From: Myxococcus dinghuensis
GTDB lineage: Bacteria; Myxococcota; Myxococcia; Myxococcales; Myxococcaceae
Length of the DNA: 64,000 nucleotides
Assembly: GCF_024198235.1 (NCBI RefSeq)
Contig: NZ_JAKCFB010000014.1
Location: 62,001-126,000 of the forward strand
Direction of reading: 5' to 3'
Below are positions 56,082-64,000 of the stretch, in pieces. Positions within the stretch are counted from its first letter, which is position 1; every line of letters starts with the position of its first letter. The notes under the pieces were generated by a model. That model was given only the letters and a program-made list of their open reading frames with translations, ran no database searches and had not been told where the DNA came from. The position numbers and the translations under genes are program-made.

Positions 56082-58361
56082 TTACACGTAGCCGAAGCGG
56101 CGGCGCGCGAACCACTCCGCGCCCAGCAAGCCGACGAGCGCCACCAGGTAGTACCAGCGGTCCCACAGCGGCTGGTCCTTCGCGCGGCCCACCTCCACCA
56201 CCGGCGGGTCCAGCAGCGGCACGTCCGGCAGGCCGTCCTGCGGCAGCTTGTACGCCTTGCCGCCCGTCACCTTCGCGACCTGCTCCATCAGCTCCGGCCG
56301 CACGGAGGCGTCCGACAGCTCCGGCCCCACCGCGCGCACCGCCACCGCGTCCTCGCCCTGCCCCAGGTCCGTCTCGCCCTTCTTCGCGGAGGCCAACAAC
56401 TTGTACGGCCCCGGCGCCGGCGGCGCGAACTCCAACCGCACCACGCCGTCCACGCCCGTGGCGCCGGTCTGCACCGCCACCGGCTTCTGCGTGGCCACGG
56501 AGAACAGCTCCACGCGCACCTGCGCGTCCTGCGCGGGCTGGTAGTCCGCGCTGCGCGCCTGCACCACCACGCCCACCGGCCGCCCCGGCTCCACCGACGG
56601 CGGGTCCGCCGTCACCTTCAGCGTCGTCAGGTCCGGGTCGCGCACCAGCCACCGCAGCGCGTTGCCCCAGAAGCGGTCATACGCGCGGTTGGGCGAGCCG
56701 TCGCGGTGCGCGGCGAAGGCCCAGTACCAGGACGCGTCCGTCGCCATGACGAGCGCGCGGCCCCGGCCGTAGTCCCACACCGCCACGAGCGGCGCGTTCT
56801 TCCCGTTGACCGTCTGGTGCGGATGCTCCAGCAGCACCGTGGCGCCCGGGCGGGCCTGCGTGAGGTTGATGCCGGGGATGGGCGGCAGCTCCGCCCACGC
56901 GGCCTCGGTGCTCGACGCGCCCGTGCCGATGGCCGTCACCGGGTGGCGCAGCCCCTCCGGCGTCAGGCGCGCGGTGAAGGGCTCCGGGTTGGCGGGGCCC
57001 GCCGCGGCCACGGGCAGGGCCTCCATCAGCGTGGGCATCGTCGCGCGGCCCTCGCCCAGCACGCTGTCGCCGCCGATCATCACGAAGGCGCCGCCGTTGT
57101 GGATGTAGCGCTCCAGGTTGCGCTCGTACTCGGCGATGGACAGCGACGGGTCCGCGTGCCCGAAGTTCTGGAAGACGACGACGTCGAAGGTGTCCAGCTT
57201 CGTGTCGAAGATCTCCTCCATGGGGAACGGGATGAGCGACAGCTCGCGCTCGCTCGACACGCCCGGGTCGTCCGACAGCGTGCGCAGGATGTAGAAGCTG
57301 ATGAGGTCCACGTTCGCGTCCTGGCGCAGCAGGCCGCGCAGGTAGCGCTCGTCCCACGACGGCCGGCCCACCACCAGCAGCACACGCACGCGGTCGCGGA
57401 TGACCTTCAGCGTGAAGGAGCGGCTGTTGTTGTCCGCCACCGCCTCGTCCGGGAAGGTGGGCACCGACACCGTGTAGACGAAGCGCCCGGTCTGGTCCGG
57501 CGTGAAGGTGAAGGACACCTGCTTCACGTCGTCGTTCGTCTCGAAGCGCACCGTCTTGCTCGCCACCGTCTTGCCCTCCTGGCCGAGCACGACGGGCACC
57601 TCCTGCCCCCGGAAGCCGCGGCCATGCACCTCCGCCTCCACGGTGAGCGAGTTGCGCACGAAGGCGAAGTCGTCGACCTTGAGGCCCTCGATGGCCAGGT
57701 CCTTCAAGGCCTCCTGCCCCACGGTGAAGGTGGAGACGGGCACGCCCAGGTCCGCCAGCGCCGCGCGGGCGCGCCCCACCACGCCCGCCTTCAGCTCCGT
57801 GTTGTCCGCGCCGTCGCTGAACAGGAGCACGCCGGACAGCTTGCGCGAGCCCTGCCCCGCCCCCGCCGACGAGCGCAGCGCCGCCAGCAGGTCCGTGGTG
57901 CCCGCGCGCGCCGGGTCCTTGGCCAGCGACGCGGGCGTCACCGGGGCCAGCTCCGGGTCGAAGCCGTACATCTCCACCGTGAAGCGGTCCTGGAGCGCCG
58001 CCAGCGACGGCGCGGCCTTCTCCAGGAAGGCGGCCACCTGCGCGCTGCGCGTGGGGCCGTTGGGTTCGGACGGGAAGCCCATGGACGCCGAGCGGTCCAC
58101 CAGCACCGCCACGCGGTTCTTCATCCGCGCGACCTGCAGGTGACGGATGCCCGGCTCCAGCAGGAAGAAGAGCGCGGCCACGCCCGCGGCCAGCCGCAGG
58201 GTCCACAGCAGGACGCGGCGCCCGCGCGAGGGCTCACGACGCACGCCCCAGGCCGCCAGGCCCACGCCCAGCACCAACCCGAGCGCGAGCGCGACGAGCG
58301 CCCACGAGGGCAGCGGGGAGAGGCTGACGAGCTTCCAGGCGTTGAAGGTGGGGGAGTTCAT
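56082..58361 (-). CDS. membrane protein with VWA and glutamine amidotransferase-like domains
   Basis: 759 residues: two N-terminal helices (about 17-38 and 50-68), a von Willebrand A domain starting with the metal site DRSASMGF (near 88) and continuing through LLFSDGADN, Ig-like strands, then a GATase1-like region (VLLVVGRPSWDERYLRG, NGGAFVMIGGDSVLGEG) and a C-terminal helix before RRRFGYV. This architecture is found with MoxR ATPase, DUF58 and DUF4159 genes. The DUF4159 gene directly precedes it (9 bases apart, GAAGAG ribosome site), so they are co-translated. Role: an envelope complex of unknown purpose. Confidence 0.87.
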   Translation of the reverse strand: MNSPTFNAWKLVSLSPLPSWALVALALGLVLGVGLAAWGVRREPSRGRRVLLWTLRLAAGVAALFFLLEPGIRHLQVARMKNRVAVLVDRSASMGFPSEPNGPTRSAQVAAFLEKAAPSLAALQDRFTVEMYGFDPELAPVTPASLAKDPARAGTTDLLAALRSSAGAGQGSRKLSGVLLFSDGADNTELKAGVVGRARAALADLGVPVSTFTVGQEALKDLAIEGLKVDDFAFVRNSLTVEAEVHGRGFRGQEVPVVLGQEGKTVASKTVRFETNDDVKQVSFTFTPDQTGRFVYTVSVPTFPDEAVADNNSRSFTLKVIRDRVRVLLVVGRPSWDERYLRGLLRQDANVDLISFYILRTLSDDPGVSSERELSLIPFPMEEIFDTKLDTFDVVVFQNFGHADPSLSIAEYERNLERYIHNGGAFVMIGGDSVLGEGRATMPTLMEALPVAAAGPANPEPFTARLTPEGLRHPVTAIGTGASSTEAAWAELPPIPGINLTQARPGATVLLEHPHQTVNGKNAPLVAVWDYGRGRALVMATDASWYWAFAAHRDGSPNRAYDRFWGNALRWLVRDPDLTTLKVTADPPSVEPGRPVGVVVQARSADYQPAQDAQVRVELFSVATQKPVAVQTGATGVDGVVRLEFAPPAPGPYKLLASAKKGETDLGQGEDAVAVRAVGPELSDASVRPELMEQVAKVTGGKAYKLPQDGLPDVPLLDPPVVEVGRAKDQPLWDRWYYLVALVGLLGAEWFARRRFGYV

Positions 58362-58370
58362 CCAGGCTCT

Positions 58371-59138
58371 TCAGCGCCGCTTGTTGAGGATGAGCGGCAG
58401 GTGGACGGCGTCGTCCTTGTAGTCCAGGCAGAGGGCGTACATGCACACGTTGATGCCCAGGCGCACGGCCAGCTCGCGCTGGGGCTCGCCGCCGGGGCTC
58501 ACGTCGAACTCGTAGTCCCCGGACTCGTTGCGGCTCCACGCCCCGGCCAGGTCGTTCTGCGAGTACAGCACCGCGGCGCGCTTGCCCAGGGTGGCCGCCA
58601 GCATCTGGGGCTTGTTGAGCAGCCGCCCCGGGGCCGAGTCCAGCAGGAAGAAGGACTTGTACACCACGTGGTTGGAGGGGACCTCCGCGAGCCGGTTCTG
58701 GGGCAGCACGCGCGCCATCTCCCGCCGGAAGCTGGCGTCGAAGCCGGCGCCGTCGCTGGCGTCGTTGGCGTCCGCCAGCATGAAGCCGCCGTACGTGAGG
58801 TAGCGGCGCAGGTTGGTCACCTCCGCGTCGCCCAGCGCGGGGAAGGCGCCGTCGCCGCCGAAGTAGAGGAACGGATACTCGAAGAGGTCCGGGCTGCTCA
58901 GCGGGAAGGGGCGCGCGTCGGGGACGACCTCCACGGACGTGCGCCGCTGCAGCTCCCAGGCGATGCGCCGCAGGCCCGACAGCCGCCCGTCCCAGCGTCC
59001 CCCGTGCTTCGCGACGGCGGGGATGAAGCGGCTCTTCTCGCCGAAGGCGTGCGCACGCCCCGCCAGCAGCGGGACGAGCGCGGCGGAGCCGAGCAGGAGG
59101 TTTCGACGGGTCAGGCGCCGCGCGGACATAAGACGCAT
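58371..59138 (-). CDS. DUF4159-domain protein with Tat-like signal
   Basis: 255 residues. RRLTRRNLLLGSAALVPLLAG at the N-terminus is a twin-arginine type signal; Met at 59126 is an equally possible start and neither has a clear ribosome site. The DUF4159 body shows RRIAWELQRRTSVEVV, FPFLYFGGDGAFPALGDAE (as YPFLYFGGDG), NLRRYLTYGGFMLADAND and VVYKSFFLLDS. The family is thought to be periplasmic with a GATase-like fold. First gene of a two-gene unit with the VWA protein. Confidence 0.87.
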   Translation of the reverse strand: MRLMSARRLTRRNLLLGSAALVPLLAGRAHAFGEKSRFIPAVAKHGGRWDGRLSGLRRIAWELQRRTSVEVVPDARPFPLSSPDLFEYPFLYFGGDGAFPALGDAEVTNLRRYLTYGGFMLADANDASDGAGFDASFRREMARVLPQNRLAEVPSNHVVYKSFFLLDSAPGRLLNKPQMLAATLGKRAAVLYSQNDLAGAWSRNESGDYEFDVSPGGEPQRELAVRLGINVCMYALCLDYKDDAVHLPLILNKRR

Positions 59139-59186
59139 CTATATACCGTCGACGGGTCCTCGCATTCCCCGGTATAGAGCGCCCCC

Positions 59187-59450
59187 ATGGCAAAAGGCGG
59201 ACAGACGCCCCCGGCCCCCGGCTCCCCGGAGCTCCGCGCGGCCTGGGCCCGGAAGGAGGCCGGCGACGTCGCCGGGGCGCGGCGCGACGCCGAGCGTCTC
59301 CTGTCGGGCACTCCCTCCCCCGAGGACCGGGCCGAGGCCGAGGAGCTGCTGCGCCGCACCGCCACGCCCCGCGGCCTCTACGCCTTCGCGCTCGTGGGCG
59401 CCGCCGTCTTCGTCCTGCTGCTGCTGTTGGCGCTCACCCGGTACGCTTAG
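59187..59450 (+). CDS. small C-terminally anchored membrane protein
   Basis: 87 residues: a soluble start with helix-pair character (AAWARKEAGDVAGARRDAERLL, like half a TPR unit), then one membrane helix at about 64-84 (LYAFALVGAAVFVLLLLLAL). Tail-anchored layout. No family recognised. Probably runs with the next gene (32 bases). Confidence 0.7.
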   Translation: MAKGGQTPPAPGSPELRAAWARKEAGDVAGARRDAERLLSGTPSPEDRAEAEELLRRTATPRGLYAFALVGAAVFVLLLLLALTRYA

Positions 59451-59482
59451 ACTCGGAAGACGCGCGTCCTCGTCGCAAGGAG

Positions 59483-60202
59483 ATGGAGCCCATGGAAGGC
59501 CTCCTCCAGGCCCTCAAGTCGTATCAGGAGTTCAACCCCTCGGGCTGGGTCGGCATCTACCGCCTGCTGCCCATGTGGGCGGGCATCATCGCCTGCGTGC
59601 TGGGGCTGACACTGCTGCTCGTCGGCGGCGGACCGCGCATGTTCCGGGTGCTCGCGGGGCCCATCGGCGCGCTGCTGGGCCTGCTGTGGACGGGCGTGGT
59701 GCTCGCCAAGCTGGGCCTGCCGGAGGTGGATCCGCGCATGCCCTCCATCGTGGCCGCGGTGCTGCTGGTGCTGGGGTTCGCCTTCCCCCCCGCCGTCACC
59801 TTCATCGGCCTGGGCATCCCGCTGGGGCTGGTGGCCGGGCAGATCGCCGGGCCCCAGGACTTCCTGCTCGGCTTCGCGCCGGGGTTCATCATCGGCGGGC
59901 TGGTGGGCGCGCTGCTGCACCGCGTGTTCAGCGCGCTGGTGGCGGCCGCGGCGGGCGGCTGGGTGCTGGTGATTGGCGCGCTGGCGGCCCTGCACCAGTT
60001 CGGCGGGCTGGTGGCCGCCGTGGCGAGCCGCCCCTGGGGCGTCATCGTCGCCGCGGGCCTGTTCGCCATCGCCGGCGCCGTGTACCAGTTGGCCATGCGG
60101 CCTTCCCCGGAAGAGTCCGACAAGCTGCGCGCCGAGAAGGAACGGCAGAAGCTGCGCCAGGCGGAACAGCGGGCGCTCGAGAAACGTTGGGGGGTCAAGT
60201 AG
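59483..60202 (+). CDS. multi-pass membrane protein, DUF4203/TMEM198-like
   Basis: 239 residues with about seven hydrophobic segments rich in Gly/Ala/Leu (e.g. AGIIACVLGLTLLLVGGG, RVLAGPIGALLGLLWTGVVLA, VTFIGLGIPLGLVAGQIAG, FIIGGLVGALLHRVF). It ends in a charged helix (DKLRAEKERQKLRQAEQRALEKR). The overall pattern resembles DUF4203/TMEM198-type proteins; function unknown. AAGGAG precedes the ATG; a second Met is 3 codons on. Confidence 0.75.
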   Translation: MEPMEGLLQALKSYQEFNPSGWVGIYRLLPMWAGIIACVLGLTLLLVGGGPRMFRVLAGPIGALLGLLWTGVVLAKLGLPEVDPRMPSIVAAVLLVLGFAFPPAVTFIGLGIPLGLVAGQIAGPQDFLLGFAPGFIIGGLVGALLHRVFSALVAAAAGGWVLVIGALAALHQFGGLVAAVASRPWGVIVAAGLFAIAGAVYQLAMRPSPEESDKLRAEKERQKLRQAEQRALEKRWGVK

Positions 60203-60295
60203 CCAACCCCCCGGGGTCGCTGGCCGCGCTTTACCTCCACCGGCGTGGCGCGTACATTCCGCCCCCTTTCCCCCCGGAAATCCCCCGAAGGAGCA

Positions 60296-61738
60296 ATGGG
60301 TCAGGCCAGGCGCAAGGAGAAGGAAAAGCAGCCGGAGTCCCCTCCCGAGCCCACGCCCGGGCAGGAGTCGGTCACCCCGAAGGCGGCATGGCAGAAGCCG
60401 CAGGGGCTGACGCGTCGCGGCTGGGCCGTGCTCGCCGGCGTCATCCTGTTCATCCAGTTCCCGCTCATCCACTACGTGTTCCTGCGCGGGGACGCGGAGG
60501 TGACGGCGCAGGTCCCCTACAGCCAGGACTTCGACGACCCGGCGGTGGTGAAGCGCGACTTCTCCTCCGTGGGCGGCTACTGGCGGGTGATGCGGGGCGA
60601 GCTGCTGGCGCCCGGCGTGAAGAACAACCCGCTGTGGCTCCAGGCGCCGCTGCCGGACGACGTGGCCATCGAGTTCGACGTCCGGTCGGAGATGCCGGAG
60701 GGCGACATCCGGGTGGAGGTGTTCGGCAACGGCATGGACCCCGCCTCCGGCTACACGCTGGTCCAGGGCGGGTGGAACAACTCCACCTCCGTGCTGGCGC
60801 GCCTGGACATCAACGCGCAGTCGCTCGACGTGCTCAAGCGCCGCGCGGCGCGCAAGGCCGAGGGCGGCGGCGACGCGAGCCTCGCCAGCGTCTTCAGCGA
60901 CGACACCCGCGTGCGGGTGGAGGCGCGCAACACGCCCGTGCAGGCGGGCCGCACGTACCACTGGCGCATCGAGCGCCGGGGCACGCTGCTGCGCTGGTCC
61001 ATCGACGGGGAGCCGTTCCTGGAGCTGGATGATCCGCGCCCGCTCGGGGGCCCCGGCCACGACCGGCTGGGCCTGTCCGGCTTCGAGTCGCAGATCTACT
61101 TCGACAACCTCCGCGTGGACTCGCCGGAGCGGCTGCCGGCCCGGGCCCGTCCCGCCGCGCCCCAGGTTCCCGCCGGCCCCTTCGCGGACGACTTCAACCG
61201 CGACACGCTGGGCGACGACTGGAACGTCACCAACCCGGACGCGGTGAAGCTGGTGGACGGGGCGCTCGTGGTGGAGCTGCTCCACAACCGCCCCGTGTGG
61301 CTCAAGCGCCCCCTGCCGCGCGACGCCACCATCGAGTTCGACGCCTGGACGGACAGCCCCGAGGGCGACATCAAGGTCGAAGCCTGGGGTGACGGCCGGT
61401 CGTTCTACAACGGCGACCTGCGGCTGCAGTACACGGCCACCGGCTACGTCTTCATCTTCGGCGGCTGGCGCAACACCCAGTCCGTCATCGCCCGCCAGAA
61501 CGAGCACACCGCCGACCGCTCGGTTCGCGACGGCGCCGCCGTGGTGCCGGGCAAGCGCCACCACTTCAAGCTGACCCGCCGGGGCGACACGCTCGCGTGG
61601 GAGCTGGATGGGCAGCCCTTCCTCACCCTCAAGGACCCCGTCCCCCTGGAGGGAGCGCGCAACCAGTACTTCGCCTTCTCGGGATGGAAGACCCGGGTCC
61701 ACTTCGACAATCTGAAGATCGAGCCGCTGGCCCCCTAG
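60296..61738 (+). CDS. membrane-anchored protein with two tandem DUF1080/lectin-like domains
   Basis: 480 residues; the ATG at 60296 follows AAGGAG (60288-60293). A Lys/Glu/Pro-rich start is followed by one membrane helix (about 42-62), so the rest lies outside the cytoplasm. Two concanavalin-like beta-jellyrolls follow: SQDFDDPAVVKRDFSSVGGYW..IYFDNLRVD (about 78-275) and ADDFNRDTLGDDWNVTN..VHFDNLKIE (about 295-478). They share IEFD..EGDI.VE, GG W.N..SV.AR and FSG(W/F) elements, so one arose from the other. Likely glycan-binding, no catalytic residues evident. Confidence 0.8.
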   Translation: MGQARRKEKEKQPESPPEPTPGQESVTPKAAWQKPQGLTRRGWAVLAGVILFIQFPLIHYVFLRGDAEVTAQVPYSQDFDDPAVVKRDFSSVGGYWRVMRGELLAPGVKNNPLWLQAPLPDDVAIEFDVRSEMPEGDIRVEVFGNGMDPASGYTLVQGGWNNSTSVLARLDINAQSLDVLKRRAARKAEGGGDASLASVFSDDTRVRVEARNTPVQAGRTYHWRIERRGTLLRWSIDGEPFLELDDPRPLGGPGHDRLGLSGFESQIYFDNLRVDSPERLPARARPAAPQVPAGPFADDFNRDTLGDDWNVTNPDAVKLVDGALVVELLHNRPVWLKRPLPRDATIEFDAWTDSPEGDIKVEAWGDGRSFYNGDLRLQYTATGYVFIFGGWRNTQSVIARQNEHTADRSVRDGAAVVPGKRHHFKLTRRGDTLAWELDGQPFLTLKDPVPLEGARNQYFAFSGWKTRVHFDNLKIEPLAP

Positions 61739-61758
61739 CGGACAAGGAAAGTCACACC

Positions 61759-63330
61759 GTGCGCAGAGTAGGCATCTTCGGATGGGGCGTCGTCGCCCCC
61801 CGGTCCAGGAACATCGAGGCGTTCGAGAAGAACCTCTCGTCGTCCGAGAGCTGGCTGTCTCCCTTCAATGGCTTCGGGCCGGACAACTTCCTGGTCGGCA
61901 TGCCGGAGTTCGACCTGGCCGAGTACAAGCCGTGGATCGACGAGCGCTTCCCGGCCAACCGCTTCTCCATGCTGGAGCGGAAGATGGGCCAGCCGACGCA
62001 GTTCGCCATCGGCGCGTTCATCCAGTCGCTCTCGCAGAACCCGGGCATCGAGCAGGAGCTGCAGGCGCTCGGCCCCCGCGCGCACGTGTACGTGGGCACG
62101 GGCCTGGGCGACCTGCCCACCATCCAGGCCATCTCCCTGGACCTGCACCGCGCCCAGCGCCGGTGGGACCGCTTCTGGGCGTCCCCGGAGCGCAACGCCA
62201 GCCTGCGCCAGTGGCTGGAGACGCGCGAGGCGCTGCCGGGCCTGCCCCCGGAGCCCGCCAGCGTGGACGAGCTGGCGCGCGACGAGGCCGAGGAGGCCTG
62301 GTGGCACTACTGGACGGGCCGCTCCACGGAGCTGCGCGACTACCTGGCGGAGCTGCGGGACATCGAGGCCATCGGCGTGCCGGAGGGCGCGGACGTGGAG
62401 TCCGCCAAGCTGGCCGTCATCAAGGAGAAGCGCACCCGCAACGCCCGGCTGCAGAAGAAGTGGAACGCGCCGGAGCCGCCGTGGAACGCCGTCTCCTCCA
62501 ACGTGCTGTGGAACATCCACAACACGCCCGCCTCGCAGATTTCGATGCTGGGCCACATCACCGGCATGACGTTCGCCCCCGTGGCGGCGTGCTCGTCCTT
62601 CGGCTACGGCCTGAAGCTGGCGATGAACGCCATCCAGTTGGGTGAGGCCAAGGCGGTGGTGATGGGCATGACGGACGCGGCGCCCAACCCGCTGGTGGTG
62701 GGCGGCTTCTACAACGCGCGCGTCATCTCCGCGGACGCGGCCATCTCCAAGCCGCTCACCGCGCTCCGGGGCACGCACATCGCCGGCGGCGCCGTGGTCT
62801 GGGTGCTGGGAGACTGGGAGTACTTCACGTCCAAGGGCTTCAAGCCGCTGGGCATGGAGCCCGTCGCCGTGGGCGTCACCGCGGACGCCGACCACATCAT
62901 CACCCCGTCCAAGGAGGGCCCCACGCTGGCCATCCGCGAGGCGCTGGCCGCCGCGCAGTGCACGCCCTCGGACCTGGGGAGCTGGGACCTGCACGCCACC
63001 GCCACGCCGGGGGACTACCTGGAGGTGCAGAACCTGCGGGACGTGATGCCGGAGTCGGTGCTCATCACCGCGCGCAAGGGCACGTTCGGCCACGGCATGG
63101 CCGCCGGCGGCGGCTGGGAGCTGACGGCGCAGTACCTGGGCTACCAGCGCGGCAGCATCTTCCCCACGCCGCTGAAGCGCTCGGAGCTGAACCAGCAGAT
63201 CTCCCAGGTGCACGGCCGCTACGTCTTCGACGAGGCGGTGGCCACGCCCGCGGGCTGCGCCGGCAAGCTGTCCATGGGCGTGGGCGGCATCAACGCCTGC
63301 GTCATCTCCCGTCCCTACGAGAAGGAGTAG
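61759..63330 (+). CDS. enlarged beta-ketoacyl synthase (FabF/KS type)
   Basis: Condensing enzyme for acyl chains on ACP. GTG start at 61759 with AAGGAAAG upstream; 523 residues versus about 410 for FabF. Active Cys278 in APVAACSSFGYG; first His in DLHATATPGD (near 412); second His in GTFGHGMAAGGG (near 445). All three catalytic positions are present. About 115 extra residues (roughly 125-245, Trp/Glu/Arg-rich, with RDEAEEAWWHYWTG) lie between VYVGTGLGDLP and the Cys. Alone, without ACP or ketoreductase nearby, so its pathway is unknown. Confidence 0.88.
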   Translation: MRRVGIFGWGVVAPRSRNIEAFEKNLSSSESWLSPFNGFGPDNFLVGMPEFDLAEYKPWIDERFPANRFSMLERKMGQPTQFAIGAFIQSLSQNPGIEQELQALGPRAHVYVGTGLGDLPTIQAISLDLHRAQRRWDRFWASPERNASLRQWLETREALPGLPPEPASVDELARDEAEEAWWHYWTGRSTELRDYLAELRDIEAIGVPEGADVESAKLAVIKEKRTRNARLQKKWNAPEPPWNAVSSNVLWNIHNTPASQISMLGHITGMTFAPVAACSSFGYGLKLAMNAIQLGEAKAVVMGMTDAAPNPLVVGGFYNARVISADAAISKPLTALRGTHIAGGAVVWVLGDWEYFTSKGFKPLGMEPVAVGVTADADHIITPSKEGPTLAIREALAAAQCTPSDLGSWDLHATATPGDYLEVQNLRDVMPESVLITARKGTFGHGMAAGGGWELTAQYLGYQRGSIFPTPLKRSELNQQISQVHGRYVFDEAVATPAGCAGKLSMGVGGINACVISRPYEKE

Positions 63331-63331
63331 C

Positions 63332-63901
63332 TCAGGGGTGGGCGGAGCGCGCCTCCGCCTCCAGCCGCGCGGCGGACCCCGGGTCGATGCGCTGGAGCAG
63401 CAGCAGCTCCAGCTCCAGGTCCCGCGCGTAGTTCTGCCGGGTGGGCAGCACGCCGGAGGTGCTCGCGTTGTTCACGGCCACCGAGCGCTCCTCGCGGCCC
63501 TTGAGCGTGCTGGCGTCGCCCACGCTGCCCTGCACGTAGCCCACGCCGGTGGGCTGGGTGACGCGGTCGCCGCGCATCACCCGCAGGACGACGCCGCCCT
63601 GGGCCCTGGAGACCCCCTCCACCAGGTAGCGCGAGGCGGCGGAGGCGCCCAGGGTGCCGCCCCCGGAGTCGCGCCACTCCGTCTCCAGCACGTAGCTGCC
63701 CGGGGCCTCCTTCCACGAGTAGCCCCGCTCCTTCAGCAGCGCCTTCACCTGGGGCCAGAGCTCCGCCAGCGGCTGGCGGTAGACGTGGGTGGCCGCCTTG
63801 TCGCGCAGGTAGTTCTGGCGCAGCGAACCCGCGCAGCCCGACAGGGCCAACCACGTGGAGACGGCCAGACAGACGCCCGCGGCGCGGATGAAGCCAGTCA
63901 T
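63332..63901 (-). CDS. outer-membrane lipoprotein, function unknown
   Basis: 189 residues; signal MTGFIRAAGVCLAVSTWLALSGC with lipobox LSGC (Cys23). Mature start AGSLRQNYLRDKAATHVY, then KALLKERGYSWKEAPGSYVLETEW, a shape seen in small outer-membrane lipoproteins that carry a BamC-like fold; the C-terminus is a Glu/Leu-rich helix (DLELELLLLQRI). Ends one base from the convergent synthase gene. Confidence 0.78.
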   Translation of the reverse strand: MTGFIRAAGVCLAVSTWLALSGCAGSLRQNYLRDKAATHVYRQPLAELWPQVKALLKERGYSWKEAPGSYVLETEWRDSGGGTLGASAASRYLVEGVSRAQGGVVLRVMRGDRVTQPTGVGYVQGSVGDASTLKGREERSVAVNNASTSGVLPTRQNYARDLELELLLLQRIDPGSAARLEAEARSAHP

Positions 63902-63952
63902 GGGACCCCCGGAGTGCGCTCTCCCGGGGGGCCATGATAGCGCCAGGCGGCC

Positions 63953-64000
63953 TCACCCCTTGGGCGTGGCCACCAGGTCGAAGTCCGGGATGTGTTCGCG
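63953..64000 (-). CDS. C-terminal end of a gene running off the window
   Basis: The complement of 63953-64000 reads REHIPDFDLVATPKG and then TGA. It matches the codon style of the region and sits 51 bases before the start of the lipoprotein gene on the same strand. Only 15 residues are visible, so the product cannot be named. Confidence 0.45.
   Translation of the reverse strand, partial: REHIPDFDLVATPKG

Overview
The window is high-GC chromosomal DNA with dense genes on both strands and long shadow frames on the antisense of almost every gene. The gene content (many lipobox lipoproteins, a very large Ig-like/lamin-tail lipoprotein, sigma54-type activators, WGR and FHA proteins, DUF4159/VWA proteins) points to a myxobacterium of the Myxococcus/Corallococcus/Pyxidicoccus kind. 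That placement is inferred from gene content and base composition, not from a marker gene. I see no rRNA, tRNA, CRISPR array, insertion sequence or phage module.

Layout. 0-5 kb: the end of a glycogen phosphorylase, then a secreted Pseudomonas-type lipase followed by a divergent lipase foldase. 4.7-8.7 kb: a zinc alcohol dehydrogenase divergent from a cupin/ABM lipoprotein and an aldo/keto reductase, then a DCC-family protein. 8.8-12.3 kb: small secreted or membrane proteins, including an internally duplicated Cys-rich lipoprotein, an SxxK hydrolase-like protein and a YCII protein. 12.4-24.5 kb: M3 oligopeptidase, an 1851-residue surface lipoprotein, a 2,4-dienoyl-CoA reductase-type SDR, a U32 protein and a RibD/DHFR-like reductase. 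24.7-30.3 kb: on the minus strand dnaE, an ECH1-type isomerase and a prephenate dehydrogenase with a C-terminal chorismate mutase. 30.6-37.5 kb: unrelated housekeeping and accessory genes (Spy-like, M14-like, solute-binding, WGR, extended SDR, Eis-like, FHA).

37.6-40.2 kb is a tandem duplication of a membrane-protein gene. One copy is intact and the other is broken by two frameshifts. 40.2-50.0 kb is the most coherent block: a 64-residue membrane peptide translationally coupled to a transporter-domain histidine kinase, an NtrC-type activator, then an outer-membrane porin, acs, yjcH and actP. The upstream region of the porin carries repeated GTTAC/GTAAC boxes and a match to the sigma54 -24/-12 consensus. 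This reads as a self-regulated acetate uptake and activation locus in which the Crb/Cbr-like sensor is paired with an enhancer-binding protein.

50.3-64 kb: split YeeE/YedE transporter, a solitary N6-adenine methylase, Cu/Zn superoxide dismutase, a serine beta-lactamase-family hydrolase, a DUF4159/VWA pair, three genes of unknown role with membrane segments, an enlarged beta-ketoacyl synthase and a lipoprotein. The last 48 bases hold the end of another minus-strand gene. Three single-base frame breaks lie within about 3 kb (36.8, 39.5 and 39.8 kb). All fit the loss of one base, so sequence error must be considered there.
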